Shown here in pieces: positions 51,401-62,100 of a DNA stretch of 64,000 bases (positions within the stretch are counted from its first letter, which is position 1; each line of letters starts with the position of its first letter). Source of the DNA: Fratercula arctica (Eukaryota; Chordata; Aves; Charadriiformes; Alcidae); contig CANTUZ010000005.1 of assembly GCA_947846985.1 (NCBI GenBank), positions 56,008,389 to 56,072,388 of the forward strand. Direction: 5' to 3'. Below the pieces are notes generated by a model that was not told the DNA's origin, searched no databases, and saw only the letters and a list, made by a program, of their open reading frames with translations. The translations under genes were made by a program, and so were the position numbers.

Positions 51401-51849
51401 GGAAGAAACGATCAATGTGTTGATACTTACATCCATCTCTGTGTCGGGTAGGATGGCATACAGGAACCACAACAAGTACTATTAAGTTGAACACCTTCTA
51501 CCGTGTTGTGCTCTCCCGTAGGAGTTAGACGTGTATTACAGGTAGGAATTGTACAGCACTGCCCAAAACTACTTATCAGCTCAGGATCCACAAAGAGGTA
51601 CTTTGGTTTGGTTTGAGGTTAGCAGCATTGTAAGCTTGTGAGCTCATTAGTTGTGCCCATATTATTTTAAAACCATTTGAACTACTGTTTTTTGATCAGC
51701 TGCTCAATAGCCAATTTTTGTCACTCTTTCTTTCTTTCTCCAGTTTGTCTCCTTCACTTTCTGTGGCTTGTGGGCTGAAAAAAAGACCCGTAATATTTAG
51801 ACAATTACCTGCTTTTCATAAGCTGCACAAGTAAGTTCACTTCCCATCC
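48476..51849. other. Non-coding stretch
   Basis: No gene recognised. A G-rich cluster at 49127-49342 is noted separately. Open frames at 49299-49643 (plus) and 49263-49511 (minus) overlap each other and lack motifs. Confidence 0.5.
49127..49342 (+). other. G-rich cluster with G-quadruplex potential
   Basis: Runs of six G (49129-49134) and five G (49139-49143) are followed at 49301-49342 by runs of six, four, three and four G. The last loop is long (about 16 bases, TG-rich). Plausible G-quadruplex on the plus strand at 49301-49342. Confidence 0.4.
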
Positions 51850-52539
51850 TCATTTGAACGTTCCTTCATGGCTTACAGCGTTAAATGCCTTCTCACTCAG
51901 ACATGAGTCACAGCTGCCCACAGGACAATCCTGAGTTTTCCCAGCTTCCACTGAGCGACTGCGAGTGTCCTGGGACTGTGTGACGACATGAAGCGGTAGA
52001 TTTGCCCTTTCCCGACAGGACCGCGGCTCCCTCTCAGCAGCAGCGCTTCTGTCGGTTGCAGCAGGGAGCAGGGGGGAGGAAGGTAGCTGCGGTCGAGAAA
52101 AAGGCAGCTGGACGCAAGGACGGGCAGTGCCAGGATGAGTGCACTGCCAGGCACAGCGCTTGCACGGCTTATGGAAAATCCACAGCCAAAAAAAAATCAA
52201 GAAGTCATGGAAGGGGGAGTTGAGGGACCGAGTTAGGCACAGGAAAACAGACAACCAGCCAGGGAAGGAAATAACCAGGATGGTGGAAGAGATGAGACAA
52301 AGGAGGAAAGGTGGATTGCAGCCCCCAGATATTTTATGCCACTTAAAGAAACTGACAGAGAGATGACCAAAATGTTTGTTGGCTTGAATTTTTACGCCCA
52401 ACAAAAGCTTACAGTAGCCTTGTTGTCTTAGAAGTTTAGAGCACACGTGCGTTATGGCATAGTTCCCCTTTAAGGCAAATAAAGTTGGTTATGCAAGTAT
52501 TAAATCAGGCGCTCAAAAGCACTAGGTGCTTTTGAAAGC
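51850..52539. other. Long minus-strand open frame, not called as a gene
   Basis: 51850-52446 on the minus strand is the longest open frame in the window (198 codons). Its translation begins hydrophobic and becomes R/S-rich where composition turns GC-rich (51940-52140). No domain, repeat or family signature is seen, plus-strand frames overlap it, and no splice-site-bounded structure supports it. The frame is probably open because of the local rise in GC. Confidence 0.3.
52514..52534. repeat. Perfect 9-bp inverted repeat
   Basis: CAAAAGCAC at 52514-52522 and its exact complement GTGCTTTTG at 52526-52534, with a TAG spacer. It may be a small hairpin or a dyad protein-binding site at the left edge of the CpG-rich patch. 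Confidence 0.85.
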
Positions 52540-52690
52540 TGTGGCCGGTCAGGTCCTTGCCGTGCGCTGTCAGGCTTGGCCCTGAGGCAAGGCCCGGGGG
52601 AAGGCCGGCAGCTGCGTCGTCCCCGTGCGCGGAGCAGCCACAGGACTCGCCAGCCTGACTCAGAACACGATGAGCCTTGTCACGGGGGAG
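52540..52690. promoter_or_regulatory. Small CpG-rich patch with AP-1 site
   Basis: About 13 CpG dinucleotides in 150 bases, against very few in flanking DNA, with a consensus AP-1 site TGACTCA at 52656-52662. The patch is shorter than a typical CpG island. It could be a weak promoter or an enhancer. No transcript or first exon is identifiable from sequence alone. Confidence 0.4.
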
Positions 52691-55317
52691 GAGTGTTGGA
52701 TCCTCTTCTCATGTGCACAAGTCCAAGTGTGAAATGAATAATACCACTTTTTCACTTTGAGGCAGCAGCTTCAGGCCTCAAGCATGGTCCCAAGCTCTAC
52801 AGAGGAGGCCACAAGAACATTCACACAGACCTTGCCATTAAAAAAAGCTCAGAGAAAAAAAAAAAAAAAAAAAAATCAGCCTTCACTGACAATTTCCTTC
52901 CAACAGCCAAAAAGAAAATGAATTTTCTCTCCTACCTCACAGGTATTGCATGGTTGGAAATAAAGACTGTAATGGTGGATGGAGTTGTATTCTCCACCTG
53001 ATATGAGCTCAGGAACAGGGACAGAAAGCATGAGGCCTTTTTGTTTTGAGTTTGTTTTTACATCTCAAGAATAGGATCTTAGGTGCTGCAGTCATAGATC
53101 CTGGGAAATAAAGCTAGTGATGAAGAAACCTGAAAGCCCATCTGTTACATACAGATGTCACATATTGTACAAAGATGAGAGGCTTTGCAGGGTGTATGTC
53201 TTTCCTTTAAACTAGCGGGAGGAGTTTCTTATAATTGAGAACAGATGGGAAAAAAGAAGGGAAAAGCACCCAAATCAGCCTCTTTACTGTCATTCTTCAA
53301 GAAACATGGTTTGTTGTTTGCATGTTATTCATGTACCTGGGTCTCTACCTGACAGTGTGCTGTCCATTGTTTAATGACATCAGATTTTTACAGAAACTAC
53401 CGATTTTAAGAGATGTGAGAAAGTACAGATACATGTAAGTCGGGTAAGCACAGTGGTTGCACAGGAAGAGAGCTCTAGCGCAAACTAGGAAGTGACTGAT
53501 CCACCCAAAGCGGGCAAACCTTACAAATTATTCATGTATTTCTTTGAGCAAAACTATTCAGACTAACCTTAGCCTCTCCAAAGTGGCCTTAGCTTGGTGT
53601 AGAGGGCAATGAGAGTGAAATCAAGTTTAGGACAGAATGTCTTGGGTTTTCAGTCTGTTTCCTGGTGGACTTCTGTCCCTGTTGCAAAACCGCAAAAGCC
53701 ACAATCTCATGTAACAATACTGTGAAAATAATTGTCATTGCACCTGTGTCTGGTTTCTCAGAGCTTATTGCAGAGACAGAAGAACAACTTCTGACTGTAA
53801 TCTTAGATATCCCTTCTGTTCAAACATTTGGGTTTCAGCAAAACTACCCCAACTTACCTTGTGTTACATCAGGCCCAAAAGCTGTCATTTTGGAGTGCTG
53901 GAATAGATAGCTGTGTTAAGAGAAAAATGCATCAAGCTCAAAGGCTGGGTTAATAGATGGGTGAGGTAGTAAGCGTGCAGTAATTCAGGAATGTGCAGAC
54001 TTAAAATCCTCTGTTCCTTCTCTTTCCCTTTTATTTATTTATTTATTTAGTTATTTATTTATTTGTTTATTATTTAAGCAGAGTTTCCTGCCCTTTTCAG
54101 TGTAAAATAGCGAAAGCAGATCTATGCTGTCCAAGTAAAATCCACATGTGAGAACCAGAGAGTTAAGCAGCTTTCCAACAGATCAGCTGGGTGTCCACAC
54201 TAGGGTACACCAAAAAAAGAAGTTACGGGTTCATGACAATATTGTGCAGTTAGCAGATGGAAGGTGGGACACTGGAATGAGCTATCATTATCCCCTCTGC
54301 CATCAGTGCCACCTTCTCTAGCTGCACTGGGGGCCAAGACATACATGGGTCCTCGTGTTTCAAGACATCCTGGCGTGCATTGGCAAGCACAGAACGCACC
54401 CCATCGCAGCCATACCGCAAGGAGCCGTGCTAGACTTGCTGCTGGATGTTTCCCTTCGCACCGCTTGCATCAACTGAAAATAATCGTATTTAATCCAAAC
54501 AGGAAATGGTTTGCTCACACCACCACAGCCAGCATGCAGGGCAGGGCGTTCCTGTAAGAACGGAGCTCAACAACAAGGTTCAAAATACAGATAGAGGAAA
54601 AGATATGGTGCATCACCTCAGGTGCAAATATATGTGTCAAAAGAAAGCAAATGATGAGACTAGTTAGTCGGAAAGTCTGTCACTTGTGCAAATGTGGCCA
54701 TACCCACTTTATGCTCTTTTTGTTCACCTGTTCTAAACCAGGTTTGCAGCTTTCCAGCCTGGGTCCTCTGCTTCAGCAGTAGTGGTCATCCCATTGCAGG
54801 ATGGATTTGGAGGCAAATAGCATGGGGTGAGATCAGTAAGTGACCATTTGTAAGGCAATCAAGACCTGATTACTAGGAAATGACCCTTACAGAGTGTATC
54901 TAGGAGTGGAGAAGGATCCAGAAATTTCCACTGCTGATCTGAATTTCCCAAATCGCTTTCAAGAGTCACCAATTGCAGCCATTTTTCGGGATGCCTACTG
55001 CACATTCTACTAAACCTGTCTTAAACAGACATGTCCCTGTCCTGACACAGGCTGACTGGGAAGATGAAGGTCCTAACTCTCAGCTCATTCGCGTGTCAGT
55101 GTGATCAAGTGCTCTGTTTTTCCAGGGCTGTACTCATGTAACTATTTAAACATTGTAGTAATGAACAGAATAAAGAAACATACTTTTTTGAGAAACTGAG
55201 ACGTTTAAGTACGTATGCAGGTACTGGAAATTGCCAATGTGACTTTAGGATCTTTAGCTGCTTTTCTACTTTGTAAATGCTACTGAACACCTTCTGCATC
55301 TTGAAACACCGAAGAAC
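52691..55317. other. Non-coding stretch
   Basis: No gene recognised. It contains an A run at 52855-52875 and the TTTA tract below. Confidence 0.5.
54029..54076 (+). repeat. (TTTA)n microsatellite
   Basis: About twelve TTTA-type units, interrupted by TTAG and TTTG variants. Confidence 0.92.
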
Positions 55318-55535
55318 CTTTAAAAATCTCTCTCTAAGCTACTTCAGAATTTAGGAGATCATAACCCCCTAATTGTGCAAACTCCCAAGCTCTTAGGCAC
55401 TCATGAAGTTGTACTCCCCCTCAAAACTGTGGATGTTCTGATCATCTAAAGGACAAACATCTCTGCTTTCCACTAGGCACAACCAAAATAGTTAAGGTCC
55501 CTGATGAAGAAACTGTTCTTGCTCTTGATAAAGAA
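55318..55535 (+). repeat. Large inverted repeat, left arm
   Basis: The core 55332-55502 matches the reverse complement of 58978-59149 with about a dozen differences and one single-base gap over roughly 171 bases, counted by eye (about 93% identity). Weaker similarity extends to 55318 and 55535. The arm has no coding sequence, and its outer end shows no obvious transposon terminus. It does not match any repeat family I recognise. Confidence 0.93.
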
Positions 55536-58500
55536 CTGACTCAAAGCTTCTCTGTGTCATGCCGTCTGACCACATTAATTGTCAGTTATATTCCTGGAAG
55601 AAACTGAGTTTCAACTGCACATTTAGCGTGGAGAGCACAACTGCAATAATTCATTGCATCATCAAAACACTTCAGCAAGATATAAAGACAAACAAGGTTG
55701 TAGATCTCTGCTTTTATACACTAAATTTGGGATCCTCATTTTTTGTCTTCTTCATTAATTCCCTATTAAACATGTTCAAGCATTTTCTAATTCTCATGGA
55801 AATGCTAGTGTCCATATTTCATCGGGTTCTAACCTGTTTTGTCCATTTTTATTGTAGCTTTTGAGTCTTCTTTATCTCAGGAAAGATTGATAACAATGGT
55901 CTGGAGTTAAATTTTAATAACAAATGGATCTGCCAGATCTAATGTTTATACTCACACAGGATTAGAAGGAAAACTACCCTTACATGGCAATTCTGGCATT
56001 GTCTCCTTTTTTCCCTGTAAGATTTTGTTTTGTCAAAGATGTTTTAAAAAGTTCCTTCTATAACTAGGATGAATTTGCAGATTGTGTTTTTTTTATGAGA
56101 AAGAGAATAAAGTAAAAAAGTTGAGAGGATACTGAATAAAACCCAAATTATGCAGAGAACAACCAATTGTTTGATTCAGTTTTTCCAGCATTCATACGAA
56201 ATAGTTTTATTTCAGTTTTACAGCCTGGCTTGAAATTCTGTGGTCTTTGGAGGCAATATATTTGTATGTTTTTCTTTTCTGTGCTTCAAGGGAATGCTAT
56301 TTCTTGGAATTTTCATTCATTTTGGAAATTTTAATCCTCCTCTAATAATTCACCCTCTTCCACATCCCAGATAAAGACCCCCTGAAACCATTGAATCCCT
56401 GAGTAATGGAGAACATGGATGAAACTCGAAAATATGGTTTCTATTTATGATGGCAACTTTTCAATAGCTGGATTTTTTATTTTATATGCTTCCTCGTTGA
56501 ATAGTTTGATCTAATTTAATTGCTGATTTGTTTAATTATCAGTTGCATGTGTTTTTTGGTTCTAACAAGAAATTTAATACCAGTTTACTCATGTTTAATG
56601 ATGAAATGTGGATATCTAGATGGCAATGTTGATGCAAGTATATTTATTAAATGTCAGTGGGGCCTAATTATGACTATTATAACAGAATAATTTGGCAATG
56701 GGAAAATAGTTTTTCCTTAATTCTTGTTTTAAGTGTAGAAACAGCAATTTTTCATGTTTGCTGGTTTTTTCTTTAACATAAGAGTCACTTGTGAATATCA
56801 CAGAAGTTTTAAGCTTAAATGATTTTTGTACTTTAAGCGGAATTTTAAATATACAAATGCAGTAACGTAGTTGCAGAAGTGGCTGAAAATAGCAAATATT
56901 TTTTGTAATTTTTCCAAAAATTCTTCTTATACTTTTCATCTACATTGACATTCCAGTTACACTTTCAGAACATTTTCAGATTTCAGAAAACTTCAATCAG
57001 CTTTTTTATTAGTTGACATTAAAAAATGCAAGGTAAATGTTGCTAGTTTTTCATTCTATACCACTCTATAAATATGTAAAAGGTACACATATTTTAAATA
57101 GAACTTAGAGTAACCATCTTTTAATCCAATATTTTGAAATTTCTAGCTGTTTTGTTCAGCAACAGTACATGTCTCACAAGACATGATTTTTTGAGGTATA
57201 TCCAGAACCATCAGTTCCCTATTTGAGAAATCCAAAACTATGAGACATTTGAGCAAATCTTAGCTGAGCCACTAACCTCTTTCAAGTCAAAAAAGAAACA
57301 TCCTGTAGTTACATCACTTGTCATATTTTTTCTGAACTCAGTGAATAATGCTTTACACATTTTGCTGCAGACTATTCACCCAGTAAATAACTTTGTCAGA
57401 ATATCCTCTTCTCTGTAGGCACACAGATTTTCTCAGAGCTGACTATTGTTTAAAAGTGGAACACCAAATGCATTGTAATTTAGAGCCCAGAAAGACATTG
57501 AACAGAATAAGACTGAGCATTTTGTAATGCAATAAGCCGAGGCACCAAAACAATATATTACCAGTGTAAGCTTCAGACATAGGCAAAACAGTTGCTTTTT
57601 CACTTCCCACATGGGAAGAGCTGGAGGTTGGCTCTGCTGGAGCAGCGTTGCCCCATTCCTACGTCTCTCTGCCTAGAAGCTGACGGAGAATGGAGACTGG
57701 GGGCAGGCAGAGTGGAGTTTCGTGTTGGAAGAGCTGCAAATAAATGAATTGTAAGTGGGAAAAGGCTGTTGGAGAGGATGTTTGCAGAGCAGCAGAGGTA
57801 CGTAGCTGTGAGGGGTGAAGAGGGGAAGGGAAAAGAGAGGAAGCAGGATCCTGTGCTCTAAGAGGTGGGAGGGCTGCTAGGAGAGGTGAACCTGAAGGAG
57901 ATGAAGAGAGAGGAGATACACCCTTACTGACACAGACACACCTCCAAAACTTCCATAGCTCTCTAGACACTGTTGGCCCATTTTAACCACTGCTGAAGCT
58001 TTACTCAGCTACCACAACAGAATTAATTTTGCAGACTAAACAAGAAAACGTGTGCTCTTTTGTTTCAGCCTTTGGTATGACAGACCCTGGTTTAGCCTGC
58101 ATTGTGAGCAGCCTGGGAATGGCTCGTTGCAGTTCAAGACCTCCTTTATCTACCTACTCTTGGAGCACTCACAGAAACAAAACATTACCTATTGAGCAAG
58201 GAAAAGTTCAGGAAGAAAAATCACTGTTAGATGACTTTGAGAGTGAACAATCTGCAGTCTTCCAGCAGATTTGCTGTCTGATTTTCTGGGTGGGAACACA
58301 GTTTCACCTAAATTGCCTGTATTCCCATTTAACTTCCCAAGGTCTCACCCATGGATTTTAGGACATAGGTGTTTATATAACAAGCTGACCAAAAAGGAAT
58401 TTTCTTTGAGGTAGTGGTAGATCCAATAGTAGTTTCAGAACCCTATTTTATAACACTGAATTCACTGATGGATGAGACAGTGAAGTATTGAACAAGACAA

Positions 58501-58951
58501 TCAAATAATTAAAGAAGTCCACATGGATTGAGACTGAGTAAAAAGCAGAGGATAGTAATTCGAGATTCCTGTTTTCCATCTGCTCATACCAGAAGGATAA
58601 AAAAGAATAAGGTAGGGATTATGTGAACTAAACGGCCAAGCAAAGGCTCAGCTTACTCATATTAAAGCACCTGTGATTAAAAAAAAAAGGAAAAAAAAAA
58701 AAGCCTATTTACTAGTAAATTGCATTGTAATTACTTTCAGTTCTGTACAGTCATCTTTCTTTGTTTTTACAATCAGGAAGGTATGCTTATTTGGATAAAT
58801 AACTGGCAAGTAAAATTCTGCTATGTTTTTGTTTATCGAATGAAATGTGATTTTGCAAAAACATATCCAATAGCAATTTAAAAAGTGAAGAATTTTTTAG
58901 CCTAAAATTTTATCCAGAAATTTCTATTTAGTTTATCAAACAAAACATCTC
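55536..58951. other. Loop between inverted-repeat arms
   Basis: About 3.4 kb of AT-rich DNA. No transposase or other recognisable coding sequence is seen. 57640-57920 has strong purine bias on the plus strand (AGAGGGGAAGGGAAAAGAGA type). 56440-56660 has many ATTA cores. Short frames such as 55559-55864 and 58029-58361 (plus) lack motifs. Confidence 0.5.
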
Positions 58952-59163
58952 ACAAGTATAACAACAGTTTCTTGGTTAGGGACCTTAACTATTTTGGTTG
59001 TGCCTAGTGGAAAGCAGAGTTGTTTGTCCTTTAGATGATCAGAACATCCATAGTTTTGAGAGGGAGAACAATTTCATGAGTGCCTAAGAGCTTGGGAGTT
59101 TGTACATTTCAGGGGGTTATGATCTCCTAAATTCTGAAGTGTCTTAGAGATATATTTTTTTAA
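58952..59163 (-). repeat. Large inverted repeat, right arm
   Basis: Reverse-complement partner of 55318-55535. Conserved landmarks shared by both arms include 'aattcagg'-side 'ttaggagatcataacccc', 'actcccaagctcttaggc' and 'ctttccactaggcacaacc' (given in left-arm orientation). The high arm identity compared with the fossil SINEs suggests a later duplication or selective or gene-conversion-driven homogenisation. Confidence 0.93.
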
Positions 59164-62100
59164 TAGAGCATGTGTGAATTGAAAGTCAAAGGGACCTGGA
59201 GATTAGGAATATAGAACTGGCTTTAAAAAAATCAAATGTTCACCTTGACTGATTTTTTTTATTCAGTCTGAAAAATGAAAACAATGAGCGTCCATTCTGG
59301 TAAAAACTACATGAAGCTGAAGTTAAAACTGGGACTCCCTCTCTTTTGCACAATTGTTCTGCCTGAGTCGAGCTGGGATAAGCAGTGTGTTATCACCAGT
59401 TTGGCTACCATGATTTAGGAGAGGAAAACATGTGGAAGGACCTACTTTTGCCACTCCTTAACAGTGATGCACAACTTAGCTCTGTCAGCTGAAGAAGATA
59501 TTCCAGTAAAACAGGATTAGTGAAAAGAAATTAGCATTTTTTTCCTATTAACGCATTGTATTTTGGGTTAGACCTAAATAAACAGCAAATCTCTTTCCTA
59601 GTTGTACAGGTTTAACATTCATGGTTTTGAAATCAGCAATTTTAAAATTCAACATACAGTCTTCTCACTGTATGAAGCGTAGCCATAAACTGAAAAGATC
59701 TGTGAGAAACAAGATCCAACCTAAATAATAAAAAACTTTTCCAGCAGCCTGAGGTCAAGAAGACAATGGACAAAATAAGTTGAGAAAAGTAGCTTGATTT
59801 CTCTCTCATAGATGGCTTTTATCAGATATGGGTCTGATAATAATTATGAGATTTATCAAAGAGTAGATTGACATCCTAACAGTCATTATTTTCATTTCAT
59901 GTCCAGCTGGAAGCCTCTGGAATACATATTGTTAATCTTTTTTCCCATTATCTCTCTCAACTCCATCCTCAAATTATTCAGACCCTATGTATGCTTTTGT
60001 GGGAAAATCTTAGCTTCATCTGTATGGCAGATGATACAGACAATTCTTTTGTGCATTTTTTTTTTTTTTAAACTGGTTTTAATCCAAACAAATCACAATA
60101 TTATTATCTATCATCAGCAGTTGGGATAGTAGCTCAGAAAACAGACACATCGTGTAGGTTTCTGTCACTTTGTAGAAGCTGGGTAATTATGTAAAGTTCA
60201 CATTCTCATGATGAAAATAAATGTTTTTTTTTCTCTTCTGTATAACAGTAAGCACTGTGCCACTTCCTGAAATAGGGCAAAGCCTAACACCAAGTGTAGG
60301 CTTGACAGAAACTCTATCACTTTTCTCCTGGGCCTCAGGTGGTTGAAATGAGGTTGGATTGTTTACCAGGATACAGTGTTTTTACAGTTGCAGGAACATC
60401 TACGTTCTCAAGTACGTTCCTGGTTGTTGGTTGGAAGGCAATCTGGATTGTCTCTCCCTCTGGTAGTTTTTTGATTAGTACTAGGTTTTACAGATAGCTC
60501 TACATGGCCCATAGTAGAAAATACGTATTCATGTAGGCCTCAAGTACCTACTCCAAGCTAACAGGTCTTTATTTTCTCCAAAATAACCATTATTTTCTCA
60601 ACCATGTGCTGATTTTGCCTTAAAATTGAGTTAAAAAATTGCAATACTATTTGCAACAGGACAAGGATCTTTGTATTTAGGAAAAAAAGAGTGTTTAATG
60701 GTTGTTTAAGACTTAAAATCCTCCTACCTAAAAGGCTTGGGGTCTTTCTGCTTCTGTAAAATAAATTTTATATCTGATAAAGAGTGAGGGTTAGGTTGAT
60801 TGCTTTAGAATTTAAATTGGGAGTTGTTGCGAAGCCTGGGACTTAGTTTTATGAGTGTTCACTGAGGTTTACAAACCCATTCAGCAAAAGTCATGGCTGG
60901 TGAGTGAAACTGTGCCCCTCAGAGCTTCAGCCCACTGCTGAGACATGAGGAGCTCTACAAGGCACACAGAAGCATTTAGTAGAAATGTTGCTGGTATTAA
61001 TTACTACAAGAAAACCAACTTGCATTTTTTAGGTTAGATCGTAAACCCTCCAGCTGCTGAACACATCTATAGGTATCTTCCTACTGCATTTATTTGCCTC
61101 CTAAAGTAGCACAATGCTGAGAAAACGGCAAGAATTAAAATGAACTAAAGTAATTTCTTGCATCTGGATGGCAACTGAGAGTCCAGATAAATAAAGTCGT
61201 GAGGAGTTTTTTAAAGATTCAGCTTCTGTGGTTGTTTATTCAGCAGCAGTTTAGGCACCAGGCAAACTAATTGTTTCTCTCTAATGCCTTAAATTAAACT
61301 ACAGACATCACTGACCTCGGGGTAAGGAAGAGACTTTTACCAAACTCACAGACTCCAGAAGTGAAAAGAATTCCTTGCTGCTGCTGTGAAGGAAGCTTTA
61401 TGCCAGAGTGCCACGCTCAACGGGAGTTTCATGAGCAAAGGAGAAGGGAAAAAAGCTAGAACCCCATTGCTTCTAATTAGGGATTAATTCTGGTTTATTA
61501 GAAGTAGGTTTAAACCAAAAGAAAAGGAGAAAAAATTTAAAAGAAAAAAAAAATTAAAAAGAAAAAGAAAGGAGAAAAAAAACAAAGAGAGACTGAGCTA
61601 TTCAAGGACCCCAAGCTTGTTGGAGATCCAGATCTGTACTTTGACCCCCCCCCGCACTGAGTATTTCAGCTTTTTCCATCCAGCCTTTAAGCAACACAAA
61701 TGAAAAATCTCTTCATTTCCACAAAGCAAAGCTGTCTCTTAGTATCCCCCAGTTACAGCTGATATATGTAGTAAATGACACCAGAAACCCTGCTACGCAG
61801 TGAGGGGTAGAGTTTCTCGGACTCCCCAGCGTGTCCCCATCCTCCTCTGATGAAAAGGCGGGAGCGGCTGAGTGGGATCTGCTGCCTTTGTGTGAGTGAA
61901 GCCGAACATCTGCTTCGACCAGGCAGTTTCCTGTGCAGTCCTGCAAGAGCTCTGTAAAAGAAGCCCCTAGAAAGGGACTCGGGCCCCAGTTTTTAATTTC
62001 TGTCCATGCAAGATAAGGTGCTTAGATAAAAGCATAACCTCCTCTTTGCTGCTGCCCGCTTGGTGATCTTACATAAGGCTGATCCTCTCACTTAACAGTG

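Noticed and set aside
51850..52446. 198-codon minus-strand open frame, longest in the window
   Set aside because: No recognisable domain; opposite-strand frames overlap; openness coincides with locally higher GC. Not called as a gene.
58029..58361. 110-codon plus-strand frame, possible small exon
   Set aside because: Composition looks protein-like in part, but no family is recognised and no splice signals are convincing.
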